The notes under the pieces are model-generated. The model was not told where the DNA came from. It was given only the letters and a program-made list of their open reading frames with translations, and did no database searches. Positions 29,001 through 35,745 of a DNA stretch of 64,000 bases are shown piece by piece. A program made the translations under genes and the position numbers. Numbering within the stretch: the first letter of the stretch is position 1; each line of letters begins with the position of its first letter. Source of the stretch: Mactromeris polynyma (Eukaryota; Mollusca; Bivalvia; Venerida; Mactridae); assembly GCA_032209605.1 (NCBI GenBank), contig JASFXZ010000014.1, forward strand, positions 2,872,912-2,936,911, written 5' to 3'.

Positions 29001-32000
29001 GGTAATTGTGTAGGTCATAAGCTATTCTCAACACGAGTTGACAAACTCAAGTTCTTGTTAAAAATGTTTGATTTTCATTTTTAAAGTCAGACCCTGTATA
29101 TTAACAGAATCTCAACACGGACACTAAATTTTGGGAGTTTAATTAATCGTATGAGATTTCCATCGCTTGCAATTAAGAAAGAACATGAATAAAAAAGCTT
29201 TTTTCCTTATATATTAGTATTTCTATTCGCAAAACTGTATAGAGCAAGATAATCCGTAACGTTCGCTGAATCGTTTACAAGGGAGACAATTTTATTGAAG
29301 AGTCAGCATATATACTATTAACTGTTTGATGACGGAAATTCCAAATCAAATATACATGTTGTACTTAAATATCTGGATGTGGTCAATGGCGGACTTTACT
29401 TTTAAGAATACGTTATGGCGACAAATTTAATTGAAAATCGAATTGAGCGCATATAAACTGGATCGAATACTCGTAGTTATATTTTATCAGTTTAATTTGG
29501 TAAAATGTACATGATATTAATAGTTTTATGTTTGTAGATAAATCTGGTGTTTTTTTTCAAATATCACATTTAGTAAATGACTATACATCAATTGAGTGTT
29601 GTTGCATTAAATTTTCGTAAAGTAGCTGCTACTAAAAACATTCGTTTGTCTTGGTATACAAAGGGAGTTAATCCGCCTTGTATAATATTGTTTATGTATT
29701 TCGATTACTCCCCTTTGTAAGTATTGTGCTGCAAAGCAAATTTGACTTTATGTTTTATTTCAGGGTAGAATGGACATGACAAAGGTCGCGTTTGCTGGAC
29801 ATTCATTCGGGGCCTCAACATGTGTGACCACTCTGGGTTTAGATTCTAGATTCAAGTAGGTGTTTAAAGATTTGTCAAACATGTGTAAAAGTTACAGACG
29901 GCTGTTAGCTGCCATTGTATATAGCCAAGATCAGATACCCCTCAATAATTAGACGACCTCTTGTTTTGAAGAAAGTCTGTCTAAGTTGAGAGTTGGAATA
30001 CCGAGAGTAAAATAAAGAAGAAAAAATAAAACCTGGCCAATTTAAGTACGGTCTTATTAATAAGGTGGTCTTTATTTTGAGATGGTCTTTAAGTGAGGTT
30101 TTACTGTAGCAGTAACATTCTATATACTCAAATGGTCGATTTTCTGTTCGTTTCTTTATGTATACATGTATTTTATAAAGTTTATTTAACAAATATCAAA
30201 ATAATTACCAAAAACTATATTATATGAATGTAATAGGTTTATAAGCATTGTATATGTATATATAGTACTATAATTATACGGTTCATGTACAGTATATACA
30301 TATATATAATATATGGTATTATGCATATATTATAGAATGGATAAAGGGAAAGAACTCTAGATATGGATAAAGGGAAAGAACTCTAGAAAGGGCTAAAGGG
30401 AGAGAACTCTAGAAAGGGCTAAAGGGAGAGAACTCGTGTCAATCTTCTGTGGTTTACAAGCGTTTGTTTATCTCATTACAGAGTTGGCGTGATGTTGGAT
30501 GCATGGATGCACCCTCTAAACGAAGATCTCTGCTCAAAAGTAACACAACCTGTCTTAATGCTAAACTACGAGAAATTCCAGTGGAAAAAGAATGTCCAAC
30601 AGATGACCTGGTTACAAAGCAATGACTATGATCGTCCAATGATGACAATAAAGTAGGCATTACTGTAACGTCATACATTTTCGCGATACATTTCGTTAAT
30701 TTTTAGGGGCCACGTTACAAGCGCTTTTTAAAAATGAATGATGAAGTGGAATAGGAAATGTCAGATACAAACGACACGGCCATCCCAAACCACAAGGAGA
30801 CATACCTGAATGCGTCTTTTGTTCAGATTTAATGCTCAAATATGAGATGGGCTTTATACACTACTGAGTATTATACGCGACAAATTACAGCAATTGAAAC
30901 CAGAAATATCTTTAAAAACGATGAACGGCGTAGTTAGAATAATGTCTTAAGAATCGCCCTATTTCAGAAAGTGAATTATCTTTTAGAGGCATCCCGTTTG
31001 GTGCCTCTTCGCGTACAATATGAACCAATCAACTTGTCTCTTTTGTTGCGTATTTAAACAACGCGATTCAAATACAAAATTTGATTGGTCTAACTAAGAT
31101 GAAAACATCAATATTATACAACTACGCTGAAAACATCAATATTATACAGCTACGCTGAAAACATCAATATTATACAGCTACGCCGAAAACATCAATATTA
31201 TACAGCTACGCCGAAAACATCAATATTATACAGCTACGCTGAAAACATCAATATTATACAGCTACGCTGAAAACATCAATATTATACAGCTACGCCGAAA
31301 ACTTCAATATTATACAGCTACGCCGAAAACATCAATATTATACAGCTACGCTGAAAACATCAATATTATACAGCTACGCTGAAAACATCAATATTATACA
31401 GCTACGCCGAAAACATGAATATTACTACAGCTACGGCCAAACATGAATATTACTACAGCTACGGCGAAAACATCAATATTACTATGTACAGCTACGGCGA
31501 AAACATCAATATTATACAGCTATTGCGAAAACATCAATATTACTACAGCTACGCCGAAAACATGAATATTACTACAGCTACGGCGAAACATGAATATTAC
31601 TACAGCTACGGCGAAAACATCAATATTACTATGTACAGCTACGGCGAAAACATCAATATTTTACAGCTATTGCGAAAACATCAATATTACTACAGCTACG
31701 GCGGAAACTTCAATATTACTACAGCTACGCCAAAAACATCAATATTATACAGCTGCGGCGAAAACATCAATATTACTACAGCTGCGCCGAACGCATCAAT
31801 ATTACTACAGCTACGCCGAAAACATCAATATTACTACAGCTACGGTGAACACATCAATATTACTACAGCTACGCTAAAAACATCAATATTACTACAGCTA
31901 CGCCAAAAACATCAATATTACTACAGCTACGCCAAACACATCAATATTATACAGCTACGGCGAAAACATCAATATTACTACAGCTGCGCCGAACGCATCA

Positions 32001-32763
32001 ATATTACTACAGCTACGGCGAAAACATCAATATTACTACAGCTACGCCGAAAGCATCAATATTACTACAGCTACGACGAAAAATATTCATATTGATTTTT
32101 ATATTTCAGAGGTGCTTGCCACCAAGCTCTTAGTGATTTCCAGTTCATAGCGAGAAAAGCAGTTGGTAAGTGGATGGAAGTAAGGAGCGAACTGTCACCG
32201 AAGGTTGCTATGGAAATCAACAGACGAGCAACATTGGCTTTCCTGTCAAAACATCTTGGTAAGGAGCTTAATGCTATACTGTAAATCACTTCATTTTCGC
32301 AACATGAACTTTTCGCGAAAGTGGCCGGAAATATTTGTTCGCGAAATGATGCATTCGGGGCACTTTTAGTGATTTTTTGTTTTCGGTTTGATGCTAGTTA
32401 TTTAACACATGGATTATGATATAATAGAAGTGATTATTGGTGGTATTTCTTTTATTTACTTGGAAACATTTTCTTACATTTATATATGCCAGTTTGTTTT
32501 GTTGTTTGAGCATCAATTTACAAATCAAATCGTTATACATTCACATCGTTTATGTATACACAATTTCGGATACTTACCAAATTTGTACATGCATGATTTG
32601 ATTCGCAATATCACCCGCATGTACATTGTTACTTTAGTCTTTTAATTAACTCAACTTTTCGTTTCCAGAATTAGACAACCTTGACAGAGACGAAGACATT
32701 TTGAATGGAAATCATGATATGCTTGTCACGGGAACGACCCTTGACCTCACGAGTGAACTGTAA
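1693..32763 (+). CDS. Platelet-activating-factor acetylhydrolase (PLA2G7/PAFAH2-like), 8 coding exons
   Basis: Serine lipase that hydrolyses the sn-2 acetyl or short oxidised acyl chain of PAF-like phospholipids. Coding exons: 1693-2043, 24251-24362, 25045-25412, 28888-29001, 29764-29855, 30482-30652, 32110-32258, 32669-32763. All introns are GT-AG, phases agree, and the sum is 1452 nt (483 codons plus stop). Residues 79-110 hold the family N-terminal block (GPYSVGC, GSFFRLFYP). SHGIGGNRTTYS (180-191) is the oxyanion region, and PEHRDGSAS (207-215) follows. The nucleophile is Ser329 in GHSFGA, with Asp352 in LDAWMHPL and His407 in CHQALSDF. The triad spacings (23 and 55 residues) equal those known for human PLA2G7. 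It is slightly longer than the human proteins because of an acidic N-terminus. No signal peptide or N-terminal myristoylation glycine is visible, so a cytosolic PAFAH2-like role is inferred. An in-frame TAA directly precedes the ATG. Confidence 0.93.
2250..2340. repeat. Short tandem repeat with GAGAGGTTGTTGCTTTA unit
   Basis: Three to four 17-bp units just inside intron 1. The unit is the complement of that in the 17424-18217 array and shares its core with the 67-bp array at 36755-38530. Confidence 0.8.
2480..2525. repeat. CCGTCCGCCCGTCCG low-complexity repeat
   Basis: Short GC-rich simple repeat of the 4-mers CCGT, CCGC and CCGC-like variants, standing out from the AT-rich surroundings. Confidence 0.8.
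2996..4330. repeat. 17-bp array expanded inside a TACAGTAAAACCTC MITE (A1)
   Basis: Begins with the family terminus (TA, then CAGTAAAACCTCACATAAAG). It then runs as about 77 copies of AAGACCACCTCAATACT with variants. It ends in AAAATTAAAACACACAAT, the family's middle segment, after which the right half is missing. The unit is therefore the element's own terminal sequence amplified. Confidence 0.88.
4679..4783. mobile_element. Short TACAGTAAAACCTC-family MITE (A2)
   Basis: Both termini are present (GTAAAACCTCACATAAAGACC and TTATTGAGGTTATAATGTA). The middle segment is deleted, leaving 105 bp. Confidence 0.75.
4818..4928 (+). mobile_element. tRNA-derived SINE, 5' part (interrupted)
   Basis: Class II tRNA-like head: GCCGAGTGGTTAAGGC is an A-box-like segment and GTTCAAATCAGG a B-box-like one. 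The body resembles the fuller copy at 48258-48530. The SINE breaks at 4928 and resumes at 6294, so a 1365-bp DNA element has landed inside it. Confidence 0.75.
4929..6293. mobile_element. Non-autonomous DNA transposon with AGATAGCA ends and TTGGCCCAA-rich subterminal repeats
   Basis: Termini are inverted: AGATAGCAAAATGTAGTTGG at the left and, read on the complement, AGATAGCAGAGAGTAGTTGG at the right. Both subterminal regions (4945-5160 and 6055-6280) carry many TTGGCCCAA / CAACGTTGG motifs; the AT-rich middle has no recognisable gene. It splits a SINE, which fixes the boundaries independently. Flanks GCCACCC and GCTACCG may be a degraded 7-bp target duplication. Superfamily not assigned. Confidence 0.8.
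6294..6415 (+). mobile_element. tRNA-derived SINE, 3' part
   Basis: Continues the SINE broken at 4928. CTACCTGCCTGATGCCTGA, then GATAGGAATCGGGCAGTAAATG and CTTTAAATAGGGGTGACA, match 48398-48512 in the fuller copy. Confidence 0.78.
6486..6580. repeat. 30-bp tandem repeat, three copies
   Basis: Three near-identical units of GGTCAATCGTTTGCAAACTA plus TGTTTTCATT. Confidence 0.85.
6641..6780. repeat. Dispersed repeat, copy also at 13755-13895
   Basis: CTCAAATTCGCTATTTCTTT, then TACCTAAATATC and GTATACAACCTAT, then AAACAACCTTC-like sequence and TACTCAATATA recur in the same order at 13755-13895. Ends are undefined. Confidence 0.7.
6878..7121. mobile_element. hAT-like MITE, CAGGGACGTA ends
   Basis: 244 bp bounded by CAGGGACGTA and TACGTCCCTG, preceded by GACCAAAT and followed by AAAATCGA, which do not form a clean 8-bp duplication. 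CAGGG-type ends are typical of hAT elements. The internal open frame at 6935-7183 is not a recognised protein. Confidence 0.65.
7122..8077. other. AT-rich intronic sequence
   Basis: Part of PAFAH intron 1. I see no gene, array or clear element here. Confidence 0.4.
8078..8260. mobile_element. TACAGTAAAACCTC-family MITE (A3), near complete
   Basis: 183 bp with TACAGTAAAACC at the left and GGTGTTACTGTA at the right, so TA flanks both sides. The internal segment TGGACTTGAAAATTGTGTTCTTAATT is the family's middle in reverse orientation. Confidence 0.85.
8644..8822. mobile_element. Inverted-repeat element with TCTCCCTTTAT / ATAAAGGGAGAG arms
   Basis: Left arm has ATTGTCATGAGTTGTCTCCC; right arm has GGGAGAGAACTCGTGACAAT. 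Each arm holds two to three diverged repeats of AAGGGAGAGAACTCTA or its complement, so the stretch can fold into a long hairpin. A half element of the same family is at 30335-30470. CCACACGAGATGTC also recurs alone at 9050-9063. Confidence 0.7.
9247..10158 (-). CDS. Rhodopsin-like seven-transmembrane receptor (orphan, single coding exon)
   Basis: 303-residue plasma-membrane receptor. The N-terminus has N-glycosylation sequons (NFT, NGT, NST) in the first 14 residues. Hydrophobic helices lie near residues 25-44, 58-75, 91-111, 127-147, 161-183, 207-228 and 243-262. ERY (106-108), followed by IAV, is the class A DRY equivalent. The usual Asp in helix 2, the CWxP motif in helix 6 (here MHLP) and the NPxxY motif in helix 7 (here HPLVF) are altered, and helix 3 lacks the usual Cys. 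It is thus a divergent class A receptor with unknown ligand. An in-frame TAA precedes the ATG, and TTTTTTTTCAG just upstream suggests a spliced 5' UTR exon. The gene lies antisense in PAFAH intron 1. Confidence 0.82.
   Translation of the reverse strand: MNFTLNGTVLRNSTSILTDTLNYYSLGVVIVLLLLNIVSFYIMATAPKIARNIRWLCNNIIFYEVMILLSFTFHSTIQDHPHWFYFRMDKISLVGSWFGILGFSIERYIAVGSPMSYHKYCKSIYVKTFILVELSIFVLFGVYFRLVPWEEKRGQRICWFGLFLHTSCSIIIVTTNFLTMKIVKRHVKEIGVMNNGITNGFRLINRMKVTLSFFCTLFVIMHLPIDVEAYINMCQITPLVRMKVYYLFLVTSFVHPLVFVWRFRECRLQGVIVLSKLTGWSRLKRYTESQRIVIFNIPIYEQH
10167..10187 (-). other. Possible 3' splice site before the receptor start
   Basis: Read on the - strand, a T-run ending in CAG stands about 20 bp before the ATG, followed by an in-frame stop. 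It would join an untranslated leader exon at higher coordinates to the coding exon. Confidence 0.4.
10200..12440. other. AT-rich sequence with no clear gene
   Basis: Contains a diverged repeat around 10990-11250 (TAAAACATCTTTAATAAAAAC, then AACTTGTAAAATAGC) that recurs at 41665-41860. Otherwise nothing recognisable; short open frames at 10384-10584 and 11811-12002 look like noise. Confidence 0.4.
12458..13504 (-). pseudogene. Tc1/mariner-family transposase, broken
   Basis: Once a cut-and-paste transposase. The N-terminal helix-turn-helix region (13504-13268) has QCQMDIGIIVGGM, HVHESTIRRL and RPRSGRPRKTT. The middle (about 13140-12780) shifts among three frames: PYVGIPLTQRHRQARLRW, then FADARVLVWRRKGE, then GGDSVLVWGGI. 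The C-terminal part (12823-12458) has FQQDNARPHTA with the second catalytic Asp, and SPIEPLW with the Glu of a DD34E enzyme. The first catalytic motif (FSDES) is deleted, and about 120 bp after the HTH part is unrelated. Stops and frameshifts show it is inactive. I could not find terminal inverted repeats. Confidence 0.88.
13755..13895. repeat. Dispersed repeat, copy of 6641-6780
   Basis: Same ordered blocks as the copy at 6641-6780, including GTATACAACCTAT. Confidence 0.7.
13896..14880. other. Intron 1 sequence with no recognised feature
   Basis: AT-rich and without long open frames. A poly-purine AAAAAAGAAAAAAAAAGG tract is at 14809-14827. Confidence 0.35.
14881..15118. mobile_element. Palindromic MITE (copy 2, relative of 143-387)
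   Basis: GAGTACCGCTGTACGATTTCC at the left and GGAAATCCCACAGCAGCGCTC at the right form inverted ends. Blocks such as GACGTCATTTCCAGAAA and GTCACATGTGACGT match copy 1 in reverse order. The octamers here are partly decayed. Confidence 0.75.
15119..15794. other. Possible retroposon tail and purine-rich stretch
   Basis: AATAAAATGTATTGTATTGTATG at 15384-15406 looks like the 3' tail of a non-LTR retroposon. A GA-rich low-complexity stretch lies at 15495-15562. No gene recognised. Confidence 0.35.
15795..15922. mobile_element. Inverted-repeat MITE, GTACGGTGGCCTAGAGGTGAC ends
   Basis: 128 bp whose two arms of about 38 bp are nearly perfect complements, from GTACGGTGGCCTAGAGG to CCTCTAGGCCACCGTAC. 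The centre is about 50 bp. Confidence 0.85.
15923..17017. other. Intron 1 sequence with no recognised feature
   Basis: AT-rich. I see no gene, array or element with clear ends. Confidence 0.35.
17018..17200. mobile_element. TACAGTAAAACCTC-family MITE (A4)
   Basis: CAGTAAAACC at the left and GGTTTTACTGTA at the right. The middle AACACAATTTTCAAGTCCATT and the inner AACCTCAATATAAAGACCACC are typical of the family. Confidence 0.85.
17424..18217. repeat. 17/14-bp array of AACCTCTCTATAGCAAC and AACCTCTCAGCAAC
   Basis: About 50 units alternate between a 17-mer and a form lacking CTATAG-related bases. TTACTGTA stands just before the array (17413-17420), and GTACAGTAAAT follows about 50 bp after it (18266-18276), so the array may sit inside an inverted-repeat element. 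Confidence 0.9.
18766..18790. repeat. (TG)n microsatellite
   Basis: About twelve GT dinucleotides. Confidence 0.9.
18985..19400. repeat. Dispersed repeat of about 400 bp, copy at 54520-54920
   Basis: Shares ordered blocks with the second copy: GGTTATTATTTC, TCCATYAATTAA-like with a C-run, TGTGTGGGGAGGCA and TGTCTATTT/TGTCCTCTT. Pyrimidine-rich with no frame, so probably the non-coding end of a retroelement. Confidence 0.65.
19446..20371. repeat. Expanded TACAGTAAAACCTC MITE with internal 17-bp array (A5)
   Basis: A complete element: TACAGTAAAACCTCAG at the left and GAGGATTTACTGTA at the right, both TA-flanked. The left terminal unit is amplified to about 45 copies of AAGACCACCTCAATAAT and AAGACCACCTCAAAATT. 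The normal middle (ACACAATTTTCAAGTCC, then GCTCTTCATTCAACCTC) follows. This copy shows directly that the array grew inside the transposon. Confidence 0.92.
20372..20818. other. Spacer, nothing recognised
   Basis: AT-rich intron sequence between two arrays. Confidence 0.35.
20819..22105. repeat. 25-bp array, about 51 copies
   Basis: Unit ACAGTGTAGTAACCATG plus CACCAGTC or AACCAGTC. The run from 20925 to 21130 is almost identical; later units vary (ACAATG, ACATTG, GCC for GTC). No element termini recognised. Confidence 0.95.
22106..22757. other. Intron 1 spacer
   Basis: No gene or repeat with clear limits. Confidence 0.35.
22758..22930. mobile_element. Diverged TACAGTAAAACCTC-family MITE (A6)
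   Basis: CAGTAAAACCTCACCTAAAGACC at the left and ATCGAGGTTCCGCTGT at the right. The interior is a distinct subtype (AACTCGATAATATGACCACC), like 44361-44533 and 47558-47739. Confidence 0.75.
23110..23175 (-). mobile_element. SINE fragment
   Basis: On the - strand, AGTTGTCAGCTGATTGCGGAAG and TTAGTACTGGTTGATAAT match the 3' half of the SINE family seen at 38690-38955 and 56265-56460. Confidence 0.6.
23353..23683. mobile_element. MITE with inverted ends of about 55 bp (copy 1)
   Basis: Left end TACATAGCTCCCACATCTAC, then AATATTTACCTCCCTTGTTC; the right end is its complement (GAACAAGGGAGGTAAATATT ... CTATGTA). TGTCGGCCATTTTGAT and ATCAAAATGGCCGACA are also paired. A second copy is at 41354-41652. 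Confidence 0.85.
23684..24250 (+). other. End of PAFAH intron 1
   Basis: AT-rich. The last bases before exon 2 are a pyrimidine tract and TTTACAG. Open frames from about 24131 run through the acceptor but are not coding upstream of it. Confidence 0.4.
24251..24362 (+). CDS. PAFAH exon 2 (residues 118-155)
   Basis: Short exon after a TTTACAG acceptor, ending at a GTGAGT donor in phase 1. It encodes LWLPRKEY, matching the family's LW.P.KEY block, and joins exon 1 at the expected place with no gap in the family alignment. Other frames here are also open but do not match the family or the splice phase. Confidence 0.88.
25045..25412 (+). CDS. PAFAH exon 3 (residues 155-277)
   Basis: Largest coding exon, from a TTTCAG acceptor to a GTAAGT donor (25413). 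It holds the beta-strand and oxyanion motif SHGIGG and the EHRDGSAS block. The frame stays open past the donor for about 730 bp only because the 33-bp intronic array that follows has a unit divisible by three. Confidence 0.93.
25436..26603. repeat. 33-bp array, about 35 copies, in PAFAH intron 3
   Basis: Unit CACAACACCTTTGGAAATAC plus ACCTTGTACGCCG, varying at a few sites. It begins about 25 bp after the exon 3 donor and ends against a MITE remnant at 26605. Because 33 is divisible by 3, several frames on both strands stay open (one of 455 codons on the - strand, one of 357 on the +). I read these as artefacts. Confidence 0.95.
26605..26732. mobile_element. TACAGTAAAACCTC-family MITE, right part (A7)
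   Basis: ATTGAGATGGTCTTAATATT, then GACTTGAAAATTGTGTTCG, ending GATGTTTTACTGTA. The left end is replaced by the 33-bp array. Confidence 0.8.
26800..26870. repeat. Dispersed repeat, copy near 48100-48160
   Basis: AAATACAAAATGGCGGGTTAG plus CTCTTTGAAC recurs at 48122-48152 with similar flanks (TGTAGTG). No ends defined. Confidence 0.6.
27365..27568. repeat. 17/34-bp array at the end of a TACAGTAAAACCTC MITE (A8)
   Basis: Alternating GGTGGTCTGTATTTCGA and GGTGGTCTTATTACCGC halves, about eleven 17-bp units, closing with GTGGGTGTTTACTGTA. The dimer differs from the units in other copies, so this is a separate expansion. Confidence 0.85.
27905..28765. repeat. 31-bp array in PAFAH intron 3
   Basis: Core from about 28080 to 28725, with about 21 units of CACGACATAACGCGATACAT plus GTGATAGTACT. 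The flanks (27930-28075 and 28735-28765) hold strongly diverged units (CACGACCTAACG, GACGGTCTAACGCAAT). Edges are old and the centre homogenised. It stops about 120 bp before the exon 4 acceptor. Confidence 0.9.
28888..29001 (+). CDS. PAFAH exon 4 (residues 278-315)
   Basis: Exon of 114 bp from a TTTGCAG acceptor to a GTAATT donor, phase 0 at both ends. It encodes the helical segment with RAAECKRLLDLI and the family-like SLKQFK just before the nucleophile elbow. Confidence 0.9.
29764..29855 (+). CDS. PAFAH exon 5, nucleophile elbow (residues 316-346)
   Basis: Exon of 92 bp after a TATTTCAG acceptor, ending in phase 2 at GTAGGT. It encodes KVAFAGHSFGAST, with Ser329 in the lipase G-x-S-x-G-like elbow. 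Confidence 0.93.
29937..30108. mobile_element. TACAGTAAAACCTC-family MITE (A9) in PAFAH intron 5
   Basis: The right end is clear (GATGGTCTTTAAGTGAGG then TTTTACTGTA). The left end is decayed (ACCCTCAATAATTAGACGACC). Confidence 0.7.
30335..30470. mobile_element. Half of the GGGAGAGAACTC inverted-repeat element
   Basis: Four tandem units of about 30 bp (ATAAAGGGAAAGAACTCTAG and variants) end in GAACTCGTGTCAATCTTCTG, like one arm of 8644-8822. Its end is about 10-40 bp before the exon 6 acceptor. Confidence 0.7.
30482..30652 (+). CDS. PAFAH exon 6, catalytic Asp (residues 346-403)
   Basis: Exon of 171 bp from an ATTACAG acceptor to a GTAGGC donor, ending in phase 2. It encodes VMLDAWMHPL with Asp352, followed by QPVLMLNYEKFQW, equivalent to the family's QPLFFINSE region. 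Confidence 0.93.
31098..32094. repeat. 28-31-bp array filling PAFAH intron 6
   Basis: About 34 units of AAAACATCAATATTATACAG plus CTACGCTG. The first third is the 28-bp TTATAC form; later units have TTACTACAG and grow to 29-31 bp. Frames that look coding are repeats of this unit. The last unit ends about 15-20 bp before the exon 7 acceptor. Confidence 0.95.
32110..32258 (+). CDS. PAFAH exon 7, catalytic His (residues 403-453)
   Basis: Exon of 149 bp after ATATTTCAG, ending at GTAAGG in phase 1. GACHQALSDF carries His407. The C-terminal helix (RRATLAFLSKHL) matches the family. The acceptor lies just downstream of a 1-kb tandem array. Confidence 0.93.
32669..32763 (+). CDS. PAFAH exon 8 and stop
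   Basis: Final exon after a TTTCCAG acceptor. It encodes a short acidic tail (residues 453-483) that includes LVTGTTLDL, resembling the family's C-terminal IPGTNI segment, then TAA at 32761-32763. Confidence 0.88.
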
Positions 32764-34120
32764 GCACATCAAATCTAAGAACAAGCCTCGCTGTGATATA
32801 TTCCGAATTTCCGGTTTCAGTTCATAGATTTTACATAGCTATGTATGAAATACACATTATGATACAAACATTTATGTACGTAGGGTATAGGGTAGATAGA
32901 AATATGACTAGACGAACTGCAAGATTCAAGAATAAATAATAACGTTCATGAATTGTCTCCCCTGAAATTGCGTTCTGTTTAGCCAAACACCGTCCTGTTA
33001 ACTCAGATGTTAGGGTGCTGAAATGTCACCCGGGAGGTACAGTTTTAAATCCGGGACAGGGAAGGTCACGCCTATTTGTCCTCCACCTCTGTTTCCTGCG
33101 GGATAGTTATCGGGAAGGGCAAATTAGTACTGGTTGATAATTTTTTGCAAGAATGCTGGTTAGGTAAAGTGAATGTCTTGAAAAGGTGAAAAGAAATGTT
33201 GAAAAATGTTGTTGAACCAAATAAAAACAATGAAATGACCCTTCACTAACAGTCTATCGTTACCATAGTAACTTGATTCTGCGTTCTCATTATTGAGATT
33301 TAACATTTAGCTCAGTCCTATTCTTTGCTAGTTTGAGTGCGTTTTCTGTTCACTTTTCACGTGAGTATTGATGCAATAATGTCCTTTGTTTAAGATAACG
33401 GACCGAAGCTGTGAATTAGTTTCGGTACGGTTCGTGTCCGGGCTAAATACACTACCCGGTAACCAAGTAATCCGGACTAATTGATAACCGGAAATGCTTC
33501 GAAAGATTCATGCTATTTTTTAAATTAACGAATCTAGTAAAAACCTAGGCCCTTGGAATCTCCAGAGAATTTTGATTTATTAATAATACCTCAATTCTAG
33601 ATCATTTCCGAGTCGGCATGTTGTATGTGTGAGCAATTGAAAGTAATGGCCGTATTGTTCTGGGAAAAATACTCCTGGTAATTTTTTCATATCATTTTGA
33701 TTGAAATAAGATCGGAACAATATGCTCGTGATGTGCATTATTGTTATACAATTTCTGTTTTGTTACGTTTTTATCACATTGATTTTTACCTATCACATTT
33801 ATTTATTGAGCCATATACATAATGCTGTATTTAACGTTATTATTGCTTTGCTAGCTTTTTTCTTGTACTTTTATTTATTTATTTATCCTTTTATTGTTTT
33901 ATTTGTTTGTTGTTCTAATGCGTTATATACTCCTCTGTCTTTCAAATATGTTCGTGTTCTTTTCTCAAATAAGTTTTTTTTTTACGAAATCCGGTTTTAT
34001 ATCCAAACATTTTTTCTACCGTCATTACAATAGCTTTGATAGTTTTACCTGTGAATCTCGGGTATCTAAATGGTATCTATTATCAACAGTTTTGTAAAAT
34101 GTGACCATACAAATCCTCTA
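32764..34120 (+). other. PAFAH 3' UTR and downstream sequence
   Basis: Holds the AATAAA signals and a likely SINE relic at 33025-33155 (GGTCACGCCTATTTGTCC, then AGTACTGGTTGATAA). The T-rich open frame at 33722-34033 is hydrophobic by base composition and is not accepted as a gene. Confidence 0.45.
32931..32936 (+). promoter_or_regulatory. Candidate poly(A) signal of the PAFAH gene
   Basis: AATAAA lies 168 bp after the PAFAH stop codon. A second AATAAA is at 33220-33225. Which is used cannot be told from the sequence. Confidence 0.4.
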
Positions 34121-34124
34121 AATC

Positions 34125-34690
34125 GGACCGCTTGCATAATCGGACTCTCAACAGGACTGTTTGCATGGTCCGGATGTAAACCTGACTGTTGTCTTGGTCC
34201 GGATCTAAACCGGACTGTTTGCATGGTACGGATGTAAGCCTGACTGTTGTCTTGGTCCGGATCTAAACCGGACTGTTTGCATAGTACGGATGTAAGCCTG
34301 ACTGTTGTCTTGGTCCGGATGTAAGCCTGACTGTTGTCTTGGTCCGGATGTAAGCCTGACTGTTGTCTTGGTCCGGATGTAAGCCTTATTGTTGTCTTGG
34401 TCCGGATCTAAACCGGACTGTTTGCATGGTACGGATGTAAGCCTGACTGTTGTCTTGGTCCGGATGTAAGCCTGACTGTTGTCTTGGTCCGGATGTAAGC
34501 CTGACTGTTGTCTTGGTCCGGATGTAAGCCTTATTGTTGTCTTGGTCCGGATCTAAACCGGACTGTTTGCATGGTACGGATGTAAGCCTGACTGTTGTCT
34601 TGGTCCGGATCTAAACCGGACTGTTTGCATGGTCCGGATGTATGCCTTACTGTTGTCTTGGTCCGGATCTAAACCGGACTGTTTGCATCA
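34125..34690. repeat. 29-bp array with two interleaved unit types
   Basis: About 19 units of type 1 (GTAAGCCTGACTGTTGTC plus TTGGTCCGGAT) and type 2 (CTAAACCGGACTGTTTGC plus ATGGTACGGAT). Both are 29 bp and they mix irregularly. Confidence 0.92.
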
Positions 34691-35455
34691 TCTGCACGAT
34701 GATCTTTGATCTTCATCCTTACGGTGGTTCCTTTATATTCTCTTACTACTGTCTCGCCTTTTAGCACATTTTGTTGTAGTTGGATTACTGCTTGTATTTT
34801 CTGACTGTGATTCGACAAACGTCTTTCCCAAAGGTTTAGACTTTTAATATTCATTATACGTTATATGTATTAAATTTGTATACCTCTACATGGCGTAAGG
34901 CTTGTTCAAGTATGAGTCACTTAAAGCGGCATAACTAATGTATGTAAGACAACATTGTTACCCTAATTGATACGGAATTACATAATTTCTGACTAAAATA
35001 ATTTTGATATGTTAATTTTGACTTATTTCGCAATAAATAAGATATTTAGCTCTTGTCTTCAAAGAAACCTTGACTGTCGTACTCTGACATGACGTCACGT
35101 TTGACAGACGTTTCAGTTCATAACCAAAAACCTTTTCCGATTTGTCAAAATTTCCAAATAAGATCACAGGAAATCCCTACTTTCGTTTTGATGTATGGAT
35201 GTGATTACTTTTTGGAAACACGTCAATATAAAAATAAGAGAAAGTCGTTTTGTAAAATGAAATTATATTTGTTGGTGCTTTGAAACTACAAGCTAGCGAT
35301 CAGAGATGAGAAAATGGCATGCCGCTTTAATATGAGATATATATAAACTACTTACGATAAACCACTATCAACGAATATTTTCACGTTTCAGGGTATTTTA
35401 CGTATTGATGTGCCATGTTAAATGTATTCTTGCAAATCAAAAGCACTACGTGACG
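34691..35455. other. Spacer, no gene recognised
   Basis: Short open frames on both strands without family resemblance. Confidence 0.35.
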
Positions 35456-35458
35456 TTT

Positions 35459-35745
35459 TTCGGCGCAGTCGTACTAACATGGTTTTCGGCTATTTGCATA
35501 TCAGTGTTGTGTAAATCAATATAATCTTACGTTAACCTTCAATGCAATTTCTCTTCAAGCGAAAAACGTTTGTAACCTTGACACGGATTGGTTAACCTTT
35601 CGATAAAGGGTATGTTACCCGACCGAAATCCACTGAATTTTGGTGAATTTACCGAAATCCATTTTGGATCTGGAGTGACCTGCAATGTTAAGATCTCCGC
35701 ATTATTTTATGCCGCACAACAAATCTGAAATTGCGCCGACCTTCT
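35459..35745. mobile_element. Dispersed element with CGGCGCA ends (copy 1)
   Basis: From TTTCGGCGCAGTCGTAC to GAAATTGCGCCGACC. Blocks GGATTGGTTAACCTTTCGAT and ACCGAAATCCATTTTGGAT match 40652-40935 in order, with ends paired as CGGCGCA/TGCGCCG. Confidence 0.8.

Noticed and set aside
31415..32095. 226-codon Tyr/Asn/Thr-rich repeat protein
   Set aside because: It is the intron 6 array between two well-supported PAFAH exons, with indels that change the frame.
33722..34033. Hydrophobic 103-codon frame, possible membrane protein
   Set aside because: The hydrophobicity follows from a T-rich stretch giving Phe, Leu and Ile codons; no family motif.
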